Source of the DNA: Lachnospiraceae bacterium
GTDB taxonomy: Bacteria; Bacillota_A; Clostridia; Lachnospirales; Lachnospiraceae
Assembly: GCA_900764695.1 (NCBI GenBank)
Contig: CAAFOY010000085.1
Span: 1-57,864, forward strand
DNA: 57,864 bases
Direction of reading: 5' to 3'
Below are positions 27,016 through 35,788 of the stretch, one piece after another. Numbering within the stretch: the stretch's first letter is position 1; the number at the start of each line of letters is the position of its first letter. The notes beneath the pieces are model-generated. The model had not been told where the DNA came from, searched no databases, and was given only the letters and a program-made list of their open reading frames with translations. The translations under genes and the position numbers were made by a program.

Positions 27016-28806
27016 ATGGCAGAGTCAATGCAGGGACTTCATAGAAGTCACAGATGTACAGAAGTATCTAATAAGAATATTGGTGAAACTGTAACTGTAA
27101 TGGGATGGGTCCAGAAAAGAAGAAATTTAGGAAGCTTGATTTTTATAGATTTAAGAGATCGTTCAGGTCTTTTACAGTTAGTTTTTGATGAAAACAATGG
27201 TGAAGTTTTTGAAAAAGCTAAAAATCTTAGAAGCGAATTTGTTATTGCAGCAGAAGGTGTTGTTAGACAGCGTAGTGGTGCAGTTAATGAAAATATGGCA
27301 ACAGGTGATATTGAAGTAACTGTAAACACACTTAGAATTTTATCAGAAGCTGAAACACCTCCATTCCCTGTTGAAGAAGATGCTAATACTAGAGAAGAGT
27401 TAAGATTAAAATATAGATACCTTGATTTAAGAAAGCCTCATCTCCAGAGAAATCTTAAGATGAGAAGTGATATTACAACTTTTATTAGAAAGTTTATGTC
27501 AAATGAAGGATTTATTGAAATTGAAACTCCAACATTATGTAAGAGTACACCTGAAGGTGCGAGAGATTATTTAGTACCTAGTAGAGTACATCCGGGATGC
27601 TTCTATGCATTACCACAGTCTCCACAGTTATATAAGCAGTTGCTTATGTGCTCAGGTTTTGACAGATATATTCAGATTGCAAAATGTTACAGAGATGAAG
27701 ATTTAAGAGCTGACAGACAGCCTGAATTTACACAGGTTGATATGGAACTTTCTTTTGTAGATGTTGATGATGTAATCGATGTTAATGAAAGATTATTAAA
27801 GGCATTATTTAAAGAAATTCTTGATGTTGATGTTCAGTTACCAATTCAGAGAATGACATGGATTGAAGCTATGAACAGATATGGTTCAGATAAGCCTGAT
27901 ACACGTTTTGGAATGGAACTTATTGACGTAACAGACGTTGTTAAAGGTTGTGGCTTTGGTGTATTTACAGGAGCAATCGAAAACGGCGGTTCTGTAAGAG
28001 GTCTTAATGTTAAGGGACAGGGCGCAATGCCAAGAAAGAAGATTGATAAGTTAGTTGATTCAGCAAAGGGCAACGGAGCAAAAGGCCTTGCATATATTGC
28101 AATGCATGAAGATGGAACAATTAAGTCATCATTTGCTAAGTTTATGACAGATGAGGAAATGGATAACCTTATTAAGGCTATGGATGGTCAGCCAGGCGAT
28201 TTATTAGTATTTGCTGCTGACAAAAACAAGATTGTTTGGAACGTTCTTGGTGCACTTAGATTAGAATTAGCTGAACAGTTAGATTTAATTGATAAGAGCA
28301 AATTTAACTTCTTATGGGTAGTAGAATTCCCACAGTTTGAATGGTCAGATGAACAGAACAGATTCCTTGCAATGCATCATCCATTTACAATGCCTATGGA
28401 TGAAGACTTGGATTATATTGAATCTGATCCGGGCAGAGTTAGGGCAAAGGCTTACGATATCGTACTTAATGGTTCAGAAATCGGTGGCGGCAGTGTTAGA
28501 ATCCATCAGGCGGACGTTCAGGAAAGAATGCTTAAAGCATTAGGTTTTACAACAGAAGCAGCTCACGAACAGTTTGGATTCTTATTAGATGCATTTAAGT
28601 ATGGTGTTCCACCACACGCAGGACTTGCATACGGACTTGACAGACTTGTAATGCATATGACAGGTGAAGACAACATTCGTGAAGTAATTGCATTCCCTAA
28701 GGTTAAAGATGCATCATGCTTAATGACAGAAGCACCAACAGCTGTAGATGAAAAACAGTTAGAAGAATTATCAATTGAAACAATTGATGTTGAAGAAGAA
28801 AAATAA
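27016..28806 (+). CDS. aspS: Aspartyl-tRNA synthetase (bacterial type)
   Basis: Class II synthetase of 596 residues with the N-terminal OB anticodon-binding domain (about 1-105), catalytic motifs including RYRDEDLRADRQPEFTQVD and GLAYGLDRLVM, and the GAD insertion (about 300-410) that marks the bacterial type. The ATG at 27016 follows GGAGGA; an in-frame GTG at 26992 lacks one. The end of the long plus-strand block is marked by a strong terminator 84 bases later. Confidence 0.97.
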   Translation: MAESMQGLHRSHRCTEVSNKNIGETVTVMGWVQKRRNLGSLIFIDLRDRSGLLQLVFDENNGEVFEKAKNLRSEFVIAAEGVVRQRSGAVNENMATGDIEVTVNTLRILSEAETPPFPVEEDANTREELRLKYRYLDLRKPHLQRNLKMRSDITTFIRKFMSNEGFIEIETPTLCKSTPEGARDYLVPSRVHPGCFYALPQSPQLYKQLLMCSGFDRYIQIAKCYRDEDLRADRQPEFTQVDMELSFVDVDDVIDVNERLLKALFKEILDVDVQLPIQRMTWIEAMNRYGSDKPDTRFGMELIDVTDVVKGCGFGVFTGAIENGGSVRGLNVKGQGAMPRKKIDKLVDSAKGNGAKGLAYIAMHEDGTIKSSFAKFMTDEEMDNLIKAMDGQPGDLLVFAADKNKIVWNVLGALRLELAEQLDLIDKSKFNFLWVVEFPQFEWSDEQNRFLAMHHPFTMPMDEDLDYIESDPGRVRAKAYDIVLNGSEIGGGSVRIHQADVQERMLKALGFTTEAAHEQFGFLLDAFKYGVPPHAGLAYGLDRLVMHMTGEDNIREVIAFPKVKDASCLMTEAPTAVDEKQLEELSIETIDVEEEK

Positions 28807-28888
28807 ATAATGAGAGATGTGAAGAAATAGAAACGATTATAGGAATATATAATAGTTGGCAAGGATTCACATAGCTTAATACAAAGAT

Positions 28889-28920
28889 AAAAGGCTGCTC
28901 AGTTGGGCAGCCTTTTGTGA
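28889..28920. terminator. Terminator after aspS
   Basis: AAAAGGCTGC at 28889-28898 and GCAGCCTTTT at 28907-28916 form a 10-bp stem around an 8-base loop. It can act in both directions for aspS and the convergent minus-strand gene. Confidence 0.9.
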
Positions 28921-28922
28921 TG

Positions 28923-29609
28923 CTAGTTTAATCTTAGTCGTCTCATTTGCTCTTGCATACTGCCAACGTAGTTTGAAAGCTCATTGTATTTGTTGTTTAA
29001 TTTCTCAACATCTCTTTTTAAGATATTGTAGTTGTATACAAGTTCTTTGTATGAATTTGAAGTAGATGAGGCGTTATAAGCTTTATAATTGTTAGTAGTG
29101 TTGTTGTTAGTCATATTATTCAGAGAAAGATTAATTTCCTGCTTACAAACCACATTAAAATTCAAGTCGATTTCATAAAGTGCATTGTCAGTTGTAACAA
29201 AAATGCAATTATTATGTACAAAAGCAGATATATGATTTGAGCCGGATATGTTTTCGACAATACAATGTTTCTCGGTAAGATTGTCTGAACAAACTCCCAT
29301 AAGTGAATTATCCAAATAAAAAACATATAATTTATTGTTAAAAACAAGTGTTGCACAAGATGTTTTAAGGCAAAGAACTTCTTGAAAACTATTTTGTGTT
29401 ACTTGGGTAAGGACGAATGAATTATCTACAGAGTAGTAGGAAACAAGTGGAGAATTTACTGAATAAACATTAAAGTCTTTTTTGAAATCTTTAAAAACAT
29501 AGCCCTTTGAAAAAACACGACCGTTGGCTATCAGGTAAGATTTGATTTGCCGTGCTGACTGCTCGAAAATCATTGGTTGGCCGTTTTCTAATTCTATAAT
29601 ATGATACAT
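28923..29609 (-). CDS. Uncharacterised protein with repeated beta strands and C-terminal coiled coil
   Basis: A 228-residue protein that I do not recognise. The first 155 residues are alternating short beta strands with aromatic turns (YVFKDF, LYVFYLD, CIFVTTDNALYEIDL), similar in rhythm to a small beta-propeller or WD-like repeat set. A low-complexity N/T/S segment follows (about 160-185). The last 40 residues are a heptad-like helix (LVYNYNILKRDVEKLNNKYNELS) ending RRLRLN. There is no signal peptide or membrane segment, so it is probably cytoplasmic. GGGAGG before the ATG at 29609 sets the start. It stands alone between aspS and a HAD gene. Confidence 0.65.
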   Translation of the reverse strand: MYHIIELENGQPMIFEQSARQIKSYLIANGRVFSKGYVFKDFKKDFNVYSVNSPLVSYYSVDNSFVLTQVTQNSFQEVLCLKTSCATLVFNNKLYVFYLDNSLMGVCSDNLTEKHCIVENISGSNHISAFVHNNCIFVTTDNALYEIDLNFNVVCKQEINLSLNNMTNNNTTNNYKAYNASSTSNSYKELVYNYNILKRDVEKLNNKYNELSNYVGSMQEQMRRLRLN

Positions 29610-29686
29610 AAAAACCTCCCACATTAGTTGCTATAAAAATCATATAACAAAATATGCAGGAGGTTTAAAAATTATTTCATAAAACG

Positions 29687-29731
29687 TTAGGTTTAAAGCA
29701 CTATTATATGTACAAAATGAATTAAACCTAA
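29687..29731. terminator. Hairpin between the HAD gene and the coiled-coil gene
   Basis: TTAGGTTTAA at 29687-29696 and TTAAACCTAA at 29722-29731 are perfect complements around a 25-base loop, just past the stop of the minus-strand HAD gene. It may be a terminator, though the flanking T run is weak on the minus strand. Confidence 0.5.
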
Positions 29732-29767
29732 AGAGCTATTTATTATAAAAGGATTAGATTTAAGGTA

Positions 29768-30421
29768 TTATTCGCTATACAAATCAATTACATCTAAAGC
29801 GCTATCCACAATATGAATAGGAATATCCTTTAAAGAATCATTTGGATATTTTAAATCAGGAATGCAGATAACAGGAATGTCGGCTACGTGTGCGGCTCGG
29901 ATTCCGTTTTCTGAATCCTCAAAAATAACAGCTTCATCTTTGTTAAAAGGTGTCTTCCCAAGGGCTTTTAAGAAAATTTCCGGATTAGGTTTTGAAATTT
30001 TTACCTGGTCTCCGCCAATAATATGTTTAAAATAATCACGAATACCGGCTATATTTAAATATTTTTCAACCATAGGAGTTACTGTTGAAGAGGCAACACA
30101 ACAAATTGTTCCGTTTTCCTTAAAAAACTCCAATAATTCGGGAATGCCTTTCATAATTTCCAAACCGTTTTCTTCAACATCCTTTGCAACTAATTCACGA
30201 GTTTCCTTAAATATCTGTTCGGTAGAAAAATCTTCGCCAAAGATTTTCTTGTGAACTTCTTTAACAGAAGCAAATGAGAGTCCTAATGTTTGGGTAAAAT
30301 CTTCAATTCTTGAAGGATAGCCATATTTCTTATGAACCATGCTTTCAAACTTGAAAAACTGACGCTCAGTATTAAAAATCAATCCATCCATATCAAAAAT
30401 TGCAACTTTTGGAATGTTCAT
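29768..30421 (-). CDS. HAD-superfamily phosphatase (beta-phosphoglucomutase-like)
   Basis: A 217-residue HAD hydrolase with nucleophile D10 and acid/base D12 in FDMDGLIFNTE, a helical cap (about 18-85), motif II in CCVASST, motif III lysine in KISKPNPEIF and the acidic motif IV in VIFEDSENGIRAA. This fits the beta-phosphoglucomutase/sugar phosphatase subgroup; the substrate is unknown. AAGGAG precedes the ATG. It is a single minus-strand gene; the 281-base gap to glyA holds only AT-rich sequence that I cannot assign. Confidence 0.85.
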   Translation of the reverse strand: MNIPKVAIFDMDGLIFNTERQFFKFESMVHKKYGYPSRIEDFTQTLGLSFASVKEVHKKIFGEDFSTEQIFKETRELVAKDVEENGLEIMKGIPELLEFFKENGTICCVASSTVTPMVEKYLNIAGIRDYFKHIIGGDQVKISKPNPEIFLKALGKTPFNKDEAVIFEDSENGIRAAHVADIPVICIPDLKYPNDSLKDIPIHIVDSALDVIDLYSE

Positions 30422-30702
30422 AATAAAATTCTCCTTAGTATTTGGCTTTAAAGCTATTTAATAAGATTGCTTATAAAAAATAATAATAGTGCTGTGCATA
30501 GCAACTATTAATTACTAGTTTAAAATATCATATATGTTTGAAAAATCAAGAGGGGGAAAAGAAAATATTTTATAAAAATTTGATTTTGAAAGAAATAAAT
30601 GAATAAATATAAGTAAAAAGCTTGTTTTTTGACTTTCTTAATAGAAATAATTGTGGTAAACTTATGTTTGATAAATGTTTGACAATATACAGGAGGTACA
30701 AA

Positions 30703-31944
30703 ATGTTTTCATTTGACGAAATTAAGAATGCGGATATTGAAATAGCAGAAGCTATGCAGGACGAAATGGACAGACAGCAGAGCCATTTGGAGCTTATTGC
30801 ATCTGAAAATATAGTAAGCAAAGCAGTAATGGCAGCTATGGGAAGTCATTTAACAAATAAATATGCAGAAGGTTATCCGGGAAAGAGATACTACGGCGGA
30901 TGTGAATATGTTGACGTTGTAGAAGAACTTGCAAGAGAAAGAGCAAAGAAATTATTTGGATGCACATATGCTAATGTACAGCCACATTCAGGTGCACAGG
31001 CTAACTTAGCAGTATTTTTCGCTTTGGTTAAACCGGGAGATACAGTTATGGGAATGAGCCTTGATGCAGGTGGACATTTAACACATGGTTCAAAAGTTAA
31101 TATTTCAGGTACATATTTTAATATCGTTTCTTATGGAGTAAATGAAGACGGTTATATAGATTACGATCAGGTGTTGGAAGTTGCAAAAGCTAACAAGCCT
31201 AAACTTATCGTAGCTGGTGCAAGTGCTTACCCAAGAAAGATTGATTTTAAGAAATTCAGAGAAATCGCTGACGAAGTAGGTGCTTACCTTATGGTAGATA
31301 TGGCACATATTGCAGGTCTTGTAGCTACAGGTCAGCATATGAGCCCAATTCCATATGCGCATGTAACAACAACTACAACTCATAAGACATTAAGAGGACC
31401 AAGAGGTGGACTTATTCTTTCAAGTGAAGAATTTGCTTTGGAACATAAGCTTAATAAGGCAGTTTTCCCAGGAATCCAGGGTGGACCATTAATGCACGTT
31501 ATCGCATCTAAGGCTGTTTGTTTCAAAGAAGCTTTATCACCTGAATTCCAGGAGTATGGCAAGAACATTGTGGCAAATGCACAGGCACTTGCAAAAGGTC
31601 TTACAGACAGAGGTTTTGACCTTGTATCAGGCGGTACAGACAACCACTTAATGTTAGTAGACTTAAGAAGCAAAAACATTACAGGTAAGGAATTTGAAAT
31701 TGCTCTTGATAAAGCAAACATTACATGTAACAAGAACGCAATTCCTAATGACCCACAGAAACCGGGAATTACAAGTGGTGTAAGAATTGGTACACCTGCA
31801 GTTACAACAAGAGGACTTAATGAAGCAGATATGGATGTAATAGCAGAATGCATGGCATTAATCGCTGCTGATCCGGAAGGAAACAATGAAGCAGTAAAGG
31901 CAAAAGTAAAGGCGTTAACAGACAAATATCCTTTATATGCATAA
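30703..31944 (+). CDS. glyA: Serine hydroxymethyltransferase
   Basis: A PLP enzyme that converts serine and tetrahydrofolate to glycine and methylene-tetrahydrofolate, the main one-carbon source. The 413 residues include [39 protein letters not shown] and the [14 protein letters not shown] segment with the PLP lysine. AGGAGG precedes the ATG at 30703; further in-frame starts upstream have no ribosome site. No glycine riboswitch or other known leader is seen. Confidence 0.98.
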   Translation: MFSFDEIKNADIEIAEAMQDEMDRQQSHLELIASENIVSKAVMAAMGSHLTNKYAEGYPGKRYYGGCEYVDVVEELARERAKKLFGCTYANVQPHSGAQANLAVFFALVKPGDTVMGMSLDAGGHLTHGSKVNISGTYFNIVSYGVNEDGYIDYDQVLEVAKANKPKLIVAGASAYPRKIDFKKFREIADEVGAYLMVDMAHIAGLVATGQHMSPIPYAHVTTTTTHKTLRGPRGGLILSSEEFALEHKLNKAVFPGIQGGPLMHVIASKAVCFKEALSPEFQEYGKNIVANAQALAKGLTDRGFDLVSGGTDNHLMLVDLRSKNITGKEFEIALDKANITCNKNAIPNDPQKPGITSGVRIGTPAVTTRGLNEADMDVIAECMALIAADPEGNNEAVKAKVKALTDKYPLYA

Positions 31945-31964
31945 AGAAACAAAATATTAATATG

Positions 31965-32056
31965 ACTGTTGATTAGAAAGTAGAATCAATAGTGTTGTAA
32001 AATCCTTACAGTAAAAGGACTGATTGGTCTTGCGAGCTGTAAGGATTTTGTTTTTT
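31965..32056 (+). terminator. Tandem hairpins and terminator after glyA
   Basis: A first stem pairs ACTGTTGATT (31965-31974) with AATCAATAGT (31984-31993). A second, perfect 13-bp stem pairs AAAATCCTTACAG (31999-32011) with CTGTAAGGATTTT (32037-32049) around a 25-base loop, and is followed by six T residues. The second is a convincing intrinsic terminator. Confidence 0.85.
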
Positions 32057-32128
32057 ATGGAATATGTTTCCTGTATAATTCCCCAATTTTTGGAAATAAT
32101 GTAATGGATTAGATTTACAGGGGGAGTT

Positions 32129-32518
32129 ATGAAAAGTGATTTTGTAAAATGTGGTATTTTAGGTTGGTGTATTGAAATTATATGGACAGCCTTTCATGGA
32201 ATAAAAAGCAAAAATAATAAATTCATTGGTTATACGTCAATAATTATGTTCCCCATATATGGCTTGGCATCAGTTATAAAGCCAATAAGCCTTAAGTTAA
32301 AGAAAATGAAAATGCCTACAATAATCAGGGGGATAGTTTATTCAATAGGAATTTTTATGGTAGAATTAATTACAGGAAGTATTCTTAAGAAAACAAATAA
32401 TTGTCCGTGGGATTATAGCGATAAAAAGTACAACATAAACGGTGTGATTAGAATTGATTATGCACCGCTGTGGTGCATTGTAGGTGTTATTTTTGAAAAA
32501 ATGCTTAATTCAAAATAG
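32129..32518 (+). CDS. Small membrane protein, putative ABC transporter permease (CmpB-like family)
   Basis: A 129-residue protein with about four hydrophobic segments and the signature CPWDYS, then NGVIRIDYAPLWCIVG, of the family named putative ABC-transporter type IV (PF06541). The family name is historical, and no ATPase partner lies here. GGGGGAG precedes the ATG. It is a single gene followed by a terminator shared with aroC. Confidence 0.75.
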   Translation: MKSDFVKCGILGWCIEIIWTAFHGIKSKNNKFIGYTSIIMFPIYGLASVIKPISLKLKKMKMPTIIRGIVYSIGIFMVELITGSILKKTNNCPWDYSDKKYNINGVIRIDYAPLWCIVGVIFEKMLNSK

Positions 32519-32555
32519 TGCAGAAATAGAGCAAAGCAAAAAAATAGAAAATAAA

Positions 32556-32594
32556 AATCTTCCAAACAGTATATTTAAACATGCTTGGAAGATT
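32556..32594. terminator. Bidirectional terminator between the CmpB-like gene and aroC
   Basis: AATCTTCCAA at 32556-32565 and TTGGAAGATT at 32585-32594 are perfect complements between two convergent genes. Confidence 0.7.
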
Positions 32595-32605
32595 ATATAA
32601 ATTTA

Positions 32606-33703
32606 TTATTTAAAGAATTTTATAATATTGTCCATTCTGGAAGTCATTGACTGGAATAGTAAATCAACAATAGTAACGGCAACCATTGATTCGACAACAA
32701 CTACAGCTCTAGGAACAATAATAGGATCGTGACGTCCTTTTATATTGATATCAATATTTTCCATAGATTTATTTACTGTCTGCTGTGTCATTGCAATAGA
32801 AGGAGTAGGCTTGATTGCGGCTCTAAGAACAATAGGTGAGCCGTCACTTATGCCACCAAGAATCCCTCCGGCATGGTTTGATGTTTTTGAAATATGACCA
32901 TTTTCAACTTTAAAACCATCATTATCTTTAGAACCTGTAGATGTGGCAACTGCAAAACCATCACCAATCTCAATACCTTTAACAGCACCGATGGACATAA
33001 TTGCTTTTGCAAGGTTAGCATCTAACTTATCAAAAACAGGTTCACCTACACCTGTTGGCATGCCGGCTACAACACATTCGATAATACCACCAACGGAATC
33101 CATTTCAGCCATTTTCTCTTTAAGCATATCACCTGCAAGTTTAGCAGCGTTGCTATCAGGCATATACATAGGATTTTTCTGAATTTCGTCTTTATTAAAA
33201 TTATTGTAATTTATAGATACGTTACCGATAGATTTAGAATAAGTCATAATGGAAATATTAAGTGATTCTAAAATCTTAGAAGCAATGGCGCCTGCGGCAA
33301 CTCTTCCTATAGTTTCGCGACCTGATGAACGTCCGCCACCGCGATAATCTCTGAAACCATATTTTTCATCAAAAGTGTAATCAGCGTGTCCCGGTCTGTA
33401 GCATTCTGCAATCTGTGAGTAATCAGCAGAATGATGATCTTTATTGTGTACAACCAAAGAAATAGGAGTGCCGGTAGTTTTTCCTTCAAAAATACCAGAC
33501 AAAATCTCGACCTTGTCATCTTCGTTACGCTGTGTAGTGTATGCAGACTGTCCCGGCTTTCTTCTGTCAAGAAAAAACTGAATGTCTTCTTCACAAAGAG
33601 GAACTCCTGCAGGGCAACCGTCAACTACAACGCCAACAGCCTTTCCATGAGATTCTCCCCAAGTTGTTATTTTAAAAATGTTACCATATGTTGAACCAGC
33701 CAT
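32606..33703 (-). CDS. aroC: Chorismate synthase
   Basis: Last step of the shikimate route, forming chorismate from EPSP with reduced flavin. The 365 residues contain the signatures GESHGKAVGVVVDGCPAG near the N-terminus, GRSSGRETIGRVAAGA, and GGISDGSPIVLRAAIKPTPS. The ATG at 33703 follows GGAGG. It is monocistronic on the minus strand with its own promoter and is divergent from tgt. No other aromatic pathway genes are in the window. Confidence 0.97.
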   Translation of the reverse strand: MAGSTYGNIFKITTWGESHGKAVGVVVDGCPAGVPLCEEDIQFFLDRRKPGQSAYTTQRNEDDKVEILSGIFEGKTTGTPISLVVHNKDHHSADYSQIAECYRPGHADYTFDEKYGFRDYRGGGRSSGRETIGRVAAGAIASKILESLNISIMTYSKSIGNVSINYNNFNKDEIQKNPMYMPDSNAAKLAGDMLKEKMAEMDSVGGIIECVVAGMPTGVGEPVFDKLDANLAKAIMSIGAVKGIEIGDGFAVATSTGSKDNDGFKVENGHISKTSNHAGGILGGISDGSPIVLRAAIKPTPSIAMTQQTVNKSMENIDINIKGRHDPIIVPRAVVVVESMVAVTIVDLLFQSMTSRMDNIIKFFK

Positions 33704-33748
33704 TTTAACCTCCGTAAATAAAATCCGTAAAAATTTTTGCCTTTCACG

Positions 33749-33777
33749 ATTATAACAAGGAATAGGGATAATAGCAA
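33749..33777 (-). promoter_or_regulatory. Probable aroC promoter
   Basis: On the minus strand TTGCTA (33777-33772) and a perfect TATAAT (33754-33749) are 17 bases apart, giving a leader of about 40 bases. Confidence 0.7.
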
Positions 33778-33792
33778 ATTTAAAATATCTGC

Positions 33793-33821
33793 TTGCGTTA
33801 ATACTAATAAAATAATATAAT
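33793..33821 (+). promoter_or_regulatory. Probable tgt-yajC promoter
   Basis: TTGCGT at 33793-33798 and a perfect TATAAT at 33816-33821 are 17 bases apart. It is back to back with the aroC promoter, with about 15 bases between the two -35 boxes. Confidence 0.7.
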
Positions 33822-33862
33822 AATACAATGCGTTAAAAATAATGAAATCAATGAGGTGTTTT

Positions 33863-34999
33863 ATGTTTAAGGTTTTAGCAAAAGATGGAAACGCAAAAAG
33901 AGGCGAATTTACAACAGTTCATGGCAAGATACAGACACCGGTTTTTATGAATGTAGGAACAGCGGCCGCAATTAAAGGTGCAGTAGCTGCAGAAGACTTA
34001 AAGACAATTAAGACACAGGTAGAATTATCTAATACATATCACCTTCATGTTAGACCGGGTGATAAGGTTGTTAAGAAGTTAGGCGGTCTTCATAAATTTA
34101 TGAATTGGGACAGACCCATTCTTACGGATTCAGGCGGATTTCAGGTGTTCTCTCTTGCAGGACTTAGAAAAATAAAAGAAGAAGGTGTATACTTTAATTC
34201 ACATGTAGACGGAAGAAAGATTTTTATGGGGCCTGAGGAAAGTATGCAGATTCAGTCAAACTTAGCTTCAACTATAGCTATGGCTTTTGATGAATGTCCT
34301 TCAAGTGTTGCATCAAGACAGTATATTGAAAATTCTGTTGCAAGAACAACAAGATGGCTTGAAAGATGTAAAAAAGAAATGAACAGACTTAATGGTCTGG
34401 AGGATACAATAAATAAGAATCAGCTTTTATTTGGAATAAATCAGGGTGGAATATATGATGATATTCGTGTTGAACAGGCCAAGGCTATAGCTGATATGGA
34501 TTTGGATGGATATGCCATAGGTGGTCTGGCTGTAGGTGAAAGCCATGAAGAGATGTATAGAATTATTGAAAAGGTTGAGCCGCATCTTCCAAAGGATAAG
34601 CCAATATATTTAATGGGAGTAGGTACTCCGGCTAATATACTTGAAGCAGTAGAACGTGGTGTGGATTTCTTTGATTGTGTTTACCCATCAAGAAACGGTC
34701 GTCATGGACATGTATATACTAATGCCGGTAAGTTGAATTTGTTTAATGCAAAGTATGAAACAGATTCAAGACCAATAGAAGAAGGTTGTGAGTGTCCTGC
34801 ATGTAAGTATCACTCAAGAGCATATATCAGACATCTTCTTAAAGCTAAGGAGATGTTAGGCATGCGCTTATGCGTCTTGCATAATTTGTATTTTTATAAT
34901 ACAATGATGGAGGAAATAAGAGATGCCATTGAGGCAGGAAACTATGCCGAATATAAAGCTAAGAAATTAGAAGGCTTTAAAGAAAATGACAAGAAATAG
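33863..34999 (+). CDS. tgt: tRNA-guanine transglycosylase
   Basis: Exchanges guanine 34 for preQ1 in tRNAs with GUN anticodons, in queuosine formation. The 378 residues show LTDSGGFQVFSLAG, the PSRNGRHGHVYT segment with the catalytic aspartate just before it (FFDCVYPSRNGR), and the zinc site CECPACKYHSR with the later histidine. GAGG before the ATG at 33863 decides the start over an in-frame ATG at 33842. yajC follows after 12 bases, a standard pair. Confidence 0.97.
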   Translation: MFKVLAKDGNAKRGEFTTVHGKIQTPVFMNVGTAAAIKGAVAAEDLKTIKTQVELSNTYHLHVRPGDKVVKKLGGLHKFMNWDRPILTDSGGFQVFSLAGLRKIKEEGVYFNSHVDGRKIFMGPEESMQIQSNLASTIAMAFDECPSSVASRQYIENSVARTTRWLERCKKEMNRLNGLEDTINKNQLLFGINQGGIYDDIRVEQAKAIADMDLDGYAIGGLAVGESHEEMYRIIEKVEPHLPKDKPIYLMGVGTPANILEAVERGVDFFDCVYPSRNGRHGHVYTNAGKLNLFNAKYETDSRPIEEGCECPACKYHSRAYIRHLLKAKEMLGMRLCVLHNLYFYNTMMEEIRDAIEAGNYAEYKAKKLEGFKENDKK

Positions 35000-35011
35000 G
35001 AGGAACGAACA

Positions 35012-35311
35012 ATGCCAATTTTAGCAGCAGGTTCTCAGGCAGCAAGCTGGGGAATAATGGTCCTTTATGTAGTATTAATTATTGGATTTATGTATTTCCT
35101 TGCTATTAAGCCACAGAAGAAACAGGAAAAGAAACAGAAAGAAGTTATGGATGCAGTTGCAGTAGGCGATAGCATTTTAACAACAAGTGGATTTTACGGA
35201 ATGGTTATTGATGTAACAGATGATACAGTTATCGTTGAATTTGGTGGAAACAAGAACTGCCGTATTCCAATGCAGAAATCAGCTATTGTAGATGTAGAAA
35301 AAGCTGAATAG
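35012..35311 (+). CDS. yajC: Preprotein translocase subunit YajC
   Basis: A 99-residue accessory protein of SecDF. One N-terminal helix (about 13-33) is followed by the strongly basic IKPQKKQEKKQKEV stretch and the small domain VGDSILTTSGFYGMVIDVTDDTVIVEF. AGGAGG precedes ATG. It usually lies next to secD, but here secDF is about 16 kb upstream, so the export genes have been separated. Confidence 0.95.
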   Translation: MPILAAGSQAASWGIMVLYVVLIIGFMYFLAIKPQKKQEKKQKEVMDAVAVGDSILTTSGFYGMVIDVTDDTVIVEFGGNKNCRIPMQKSAIVDVEKAE

Positions 35312-35352
35312 TTACTATGATATAAATACAATAATATTAAAGATTGAAGTAA

Positions 35353-35390
35353 AGGTGTTTATGAGATTTAAGGTCTATAAACACCTTTTT
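35353..35390 (+). terminator. Terminator after yajC
   Basis: AAAGGTGTTTAT, starting near 35352, pairs perfectly with ATAAACACCTTT, ending near 35389, and a T run follows. The first bases of a possible 36-residue ORF lie in this stem. Confidence 0.85.
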
Positions 35391-35471
35391 TCTGTTTTGG
35401 CTATGTTGATGGCTATGCTGATGATGTCACTTGGAATGGCATTCTTCTCAATAAGAAAAATCAAGAGATAA
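35361..35471 (+). CDS. Possible micro-protein, single membrane helix (36 residues)
   Basis: Reading from ATG at 35361 gives 36 residues: a basic start (MRFKVYKH), a hydrophobic stretch made almost wholly of L, M, A and F (about 9-29), and a basic end (IRKIKR). AAAGG lies at a workable distance upstream. Size, hydrophobicity and charged tail resemble type I toxins and small membrane proteins. The start sits inside the yajC terminator stem, which counts against it or would give regulated expression. It may be chance. Confidence 0.3.
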   Translation: MRFKVYKHLFSVLAMLMAMLMMSLGMAFFSIRKIKR

Positions 35472-35488
35472 TATAGTGTTATATTATA

Positions 35489-35541
35489 AAAAGAAGGCAA
35501 CGGTGAACTTGTAAAGGCAAGGTTGTTGCCTTCTTTTAGTT
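35489..35541 (+). terminator. Second hairpin terminator downstream of yajC
   Basis: AAAAGAAGGCAAC at 35489-35501 and GTTGCCTTCTTTT at 35525-35537 are perfect complements (13 bp). It lies just past the possible micro-ORF, so that stretch has its own terminator. From 35541 to 35680 only AT-rich sequence is seen. Confidence 0.85.
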
Positions 35542-35680
35542 TATTCTTTTAGCAAAACTATTACGGAAACATTATTTAAGAAAGAAAACAAGTATGAAAA
35601 ATAGAAAAAATAAAGTAGAATGTTTATTATAAATTATGAACCAGGTTAAATTTAATCAAGAAATATATTATATATGTAGG

Positions 35681-35709
35681 TTGATAAAATATATCATTTA
35701 CGATATAAT
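35681..35709 (+). promoter_or_regulatory. Probable leuB-ilvD-ilvB promoter
   Basis: TTGATA at 35681-35686 and a perfect TATAAT at 35704-35709 are exactly 17 bases apart. The predicted leader of about 70 bases is too short for a T-box, and none of the T-box hallmarks is present. Confidence 0.75.
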
Positions 35710-35788
35710 TTAAGAATTAGCGTAGACTTTTGTACTTAATTATACAGAAGCTACTTCTTATTAATCACGATAGAAAAGAGGATACATG

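Noticed and set aside
30422..30702. Search for a glycine riboswitch or other leader before glyA
   Set aside because: No conserved glycine aptamer sequence and no terminator stem; only AT-rich DNA and a clear AGGAGG site were seen.
20591..35751. A 14-base string AATTATACAGAAGC occurs before both apt (20591-20604) and leuB (35738-35751)
   Set aside because: In an AT-rich window of this size several shared 14-mers are expected by chance, and the positions relative to promoters differ.
35541..35788. Possible T-box or leader-peptide attenuator before leuB
   Set aside because: There is no T-box core sequence, no specifier stem and no Leu/Val/Ile-rich peptide; the promoter leaves only about 70 bases of leader.
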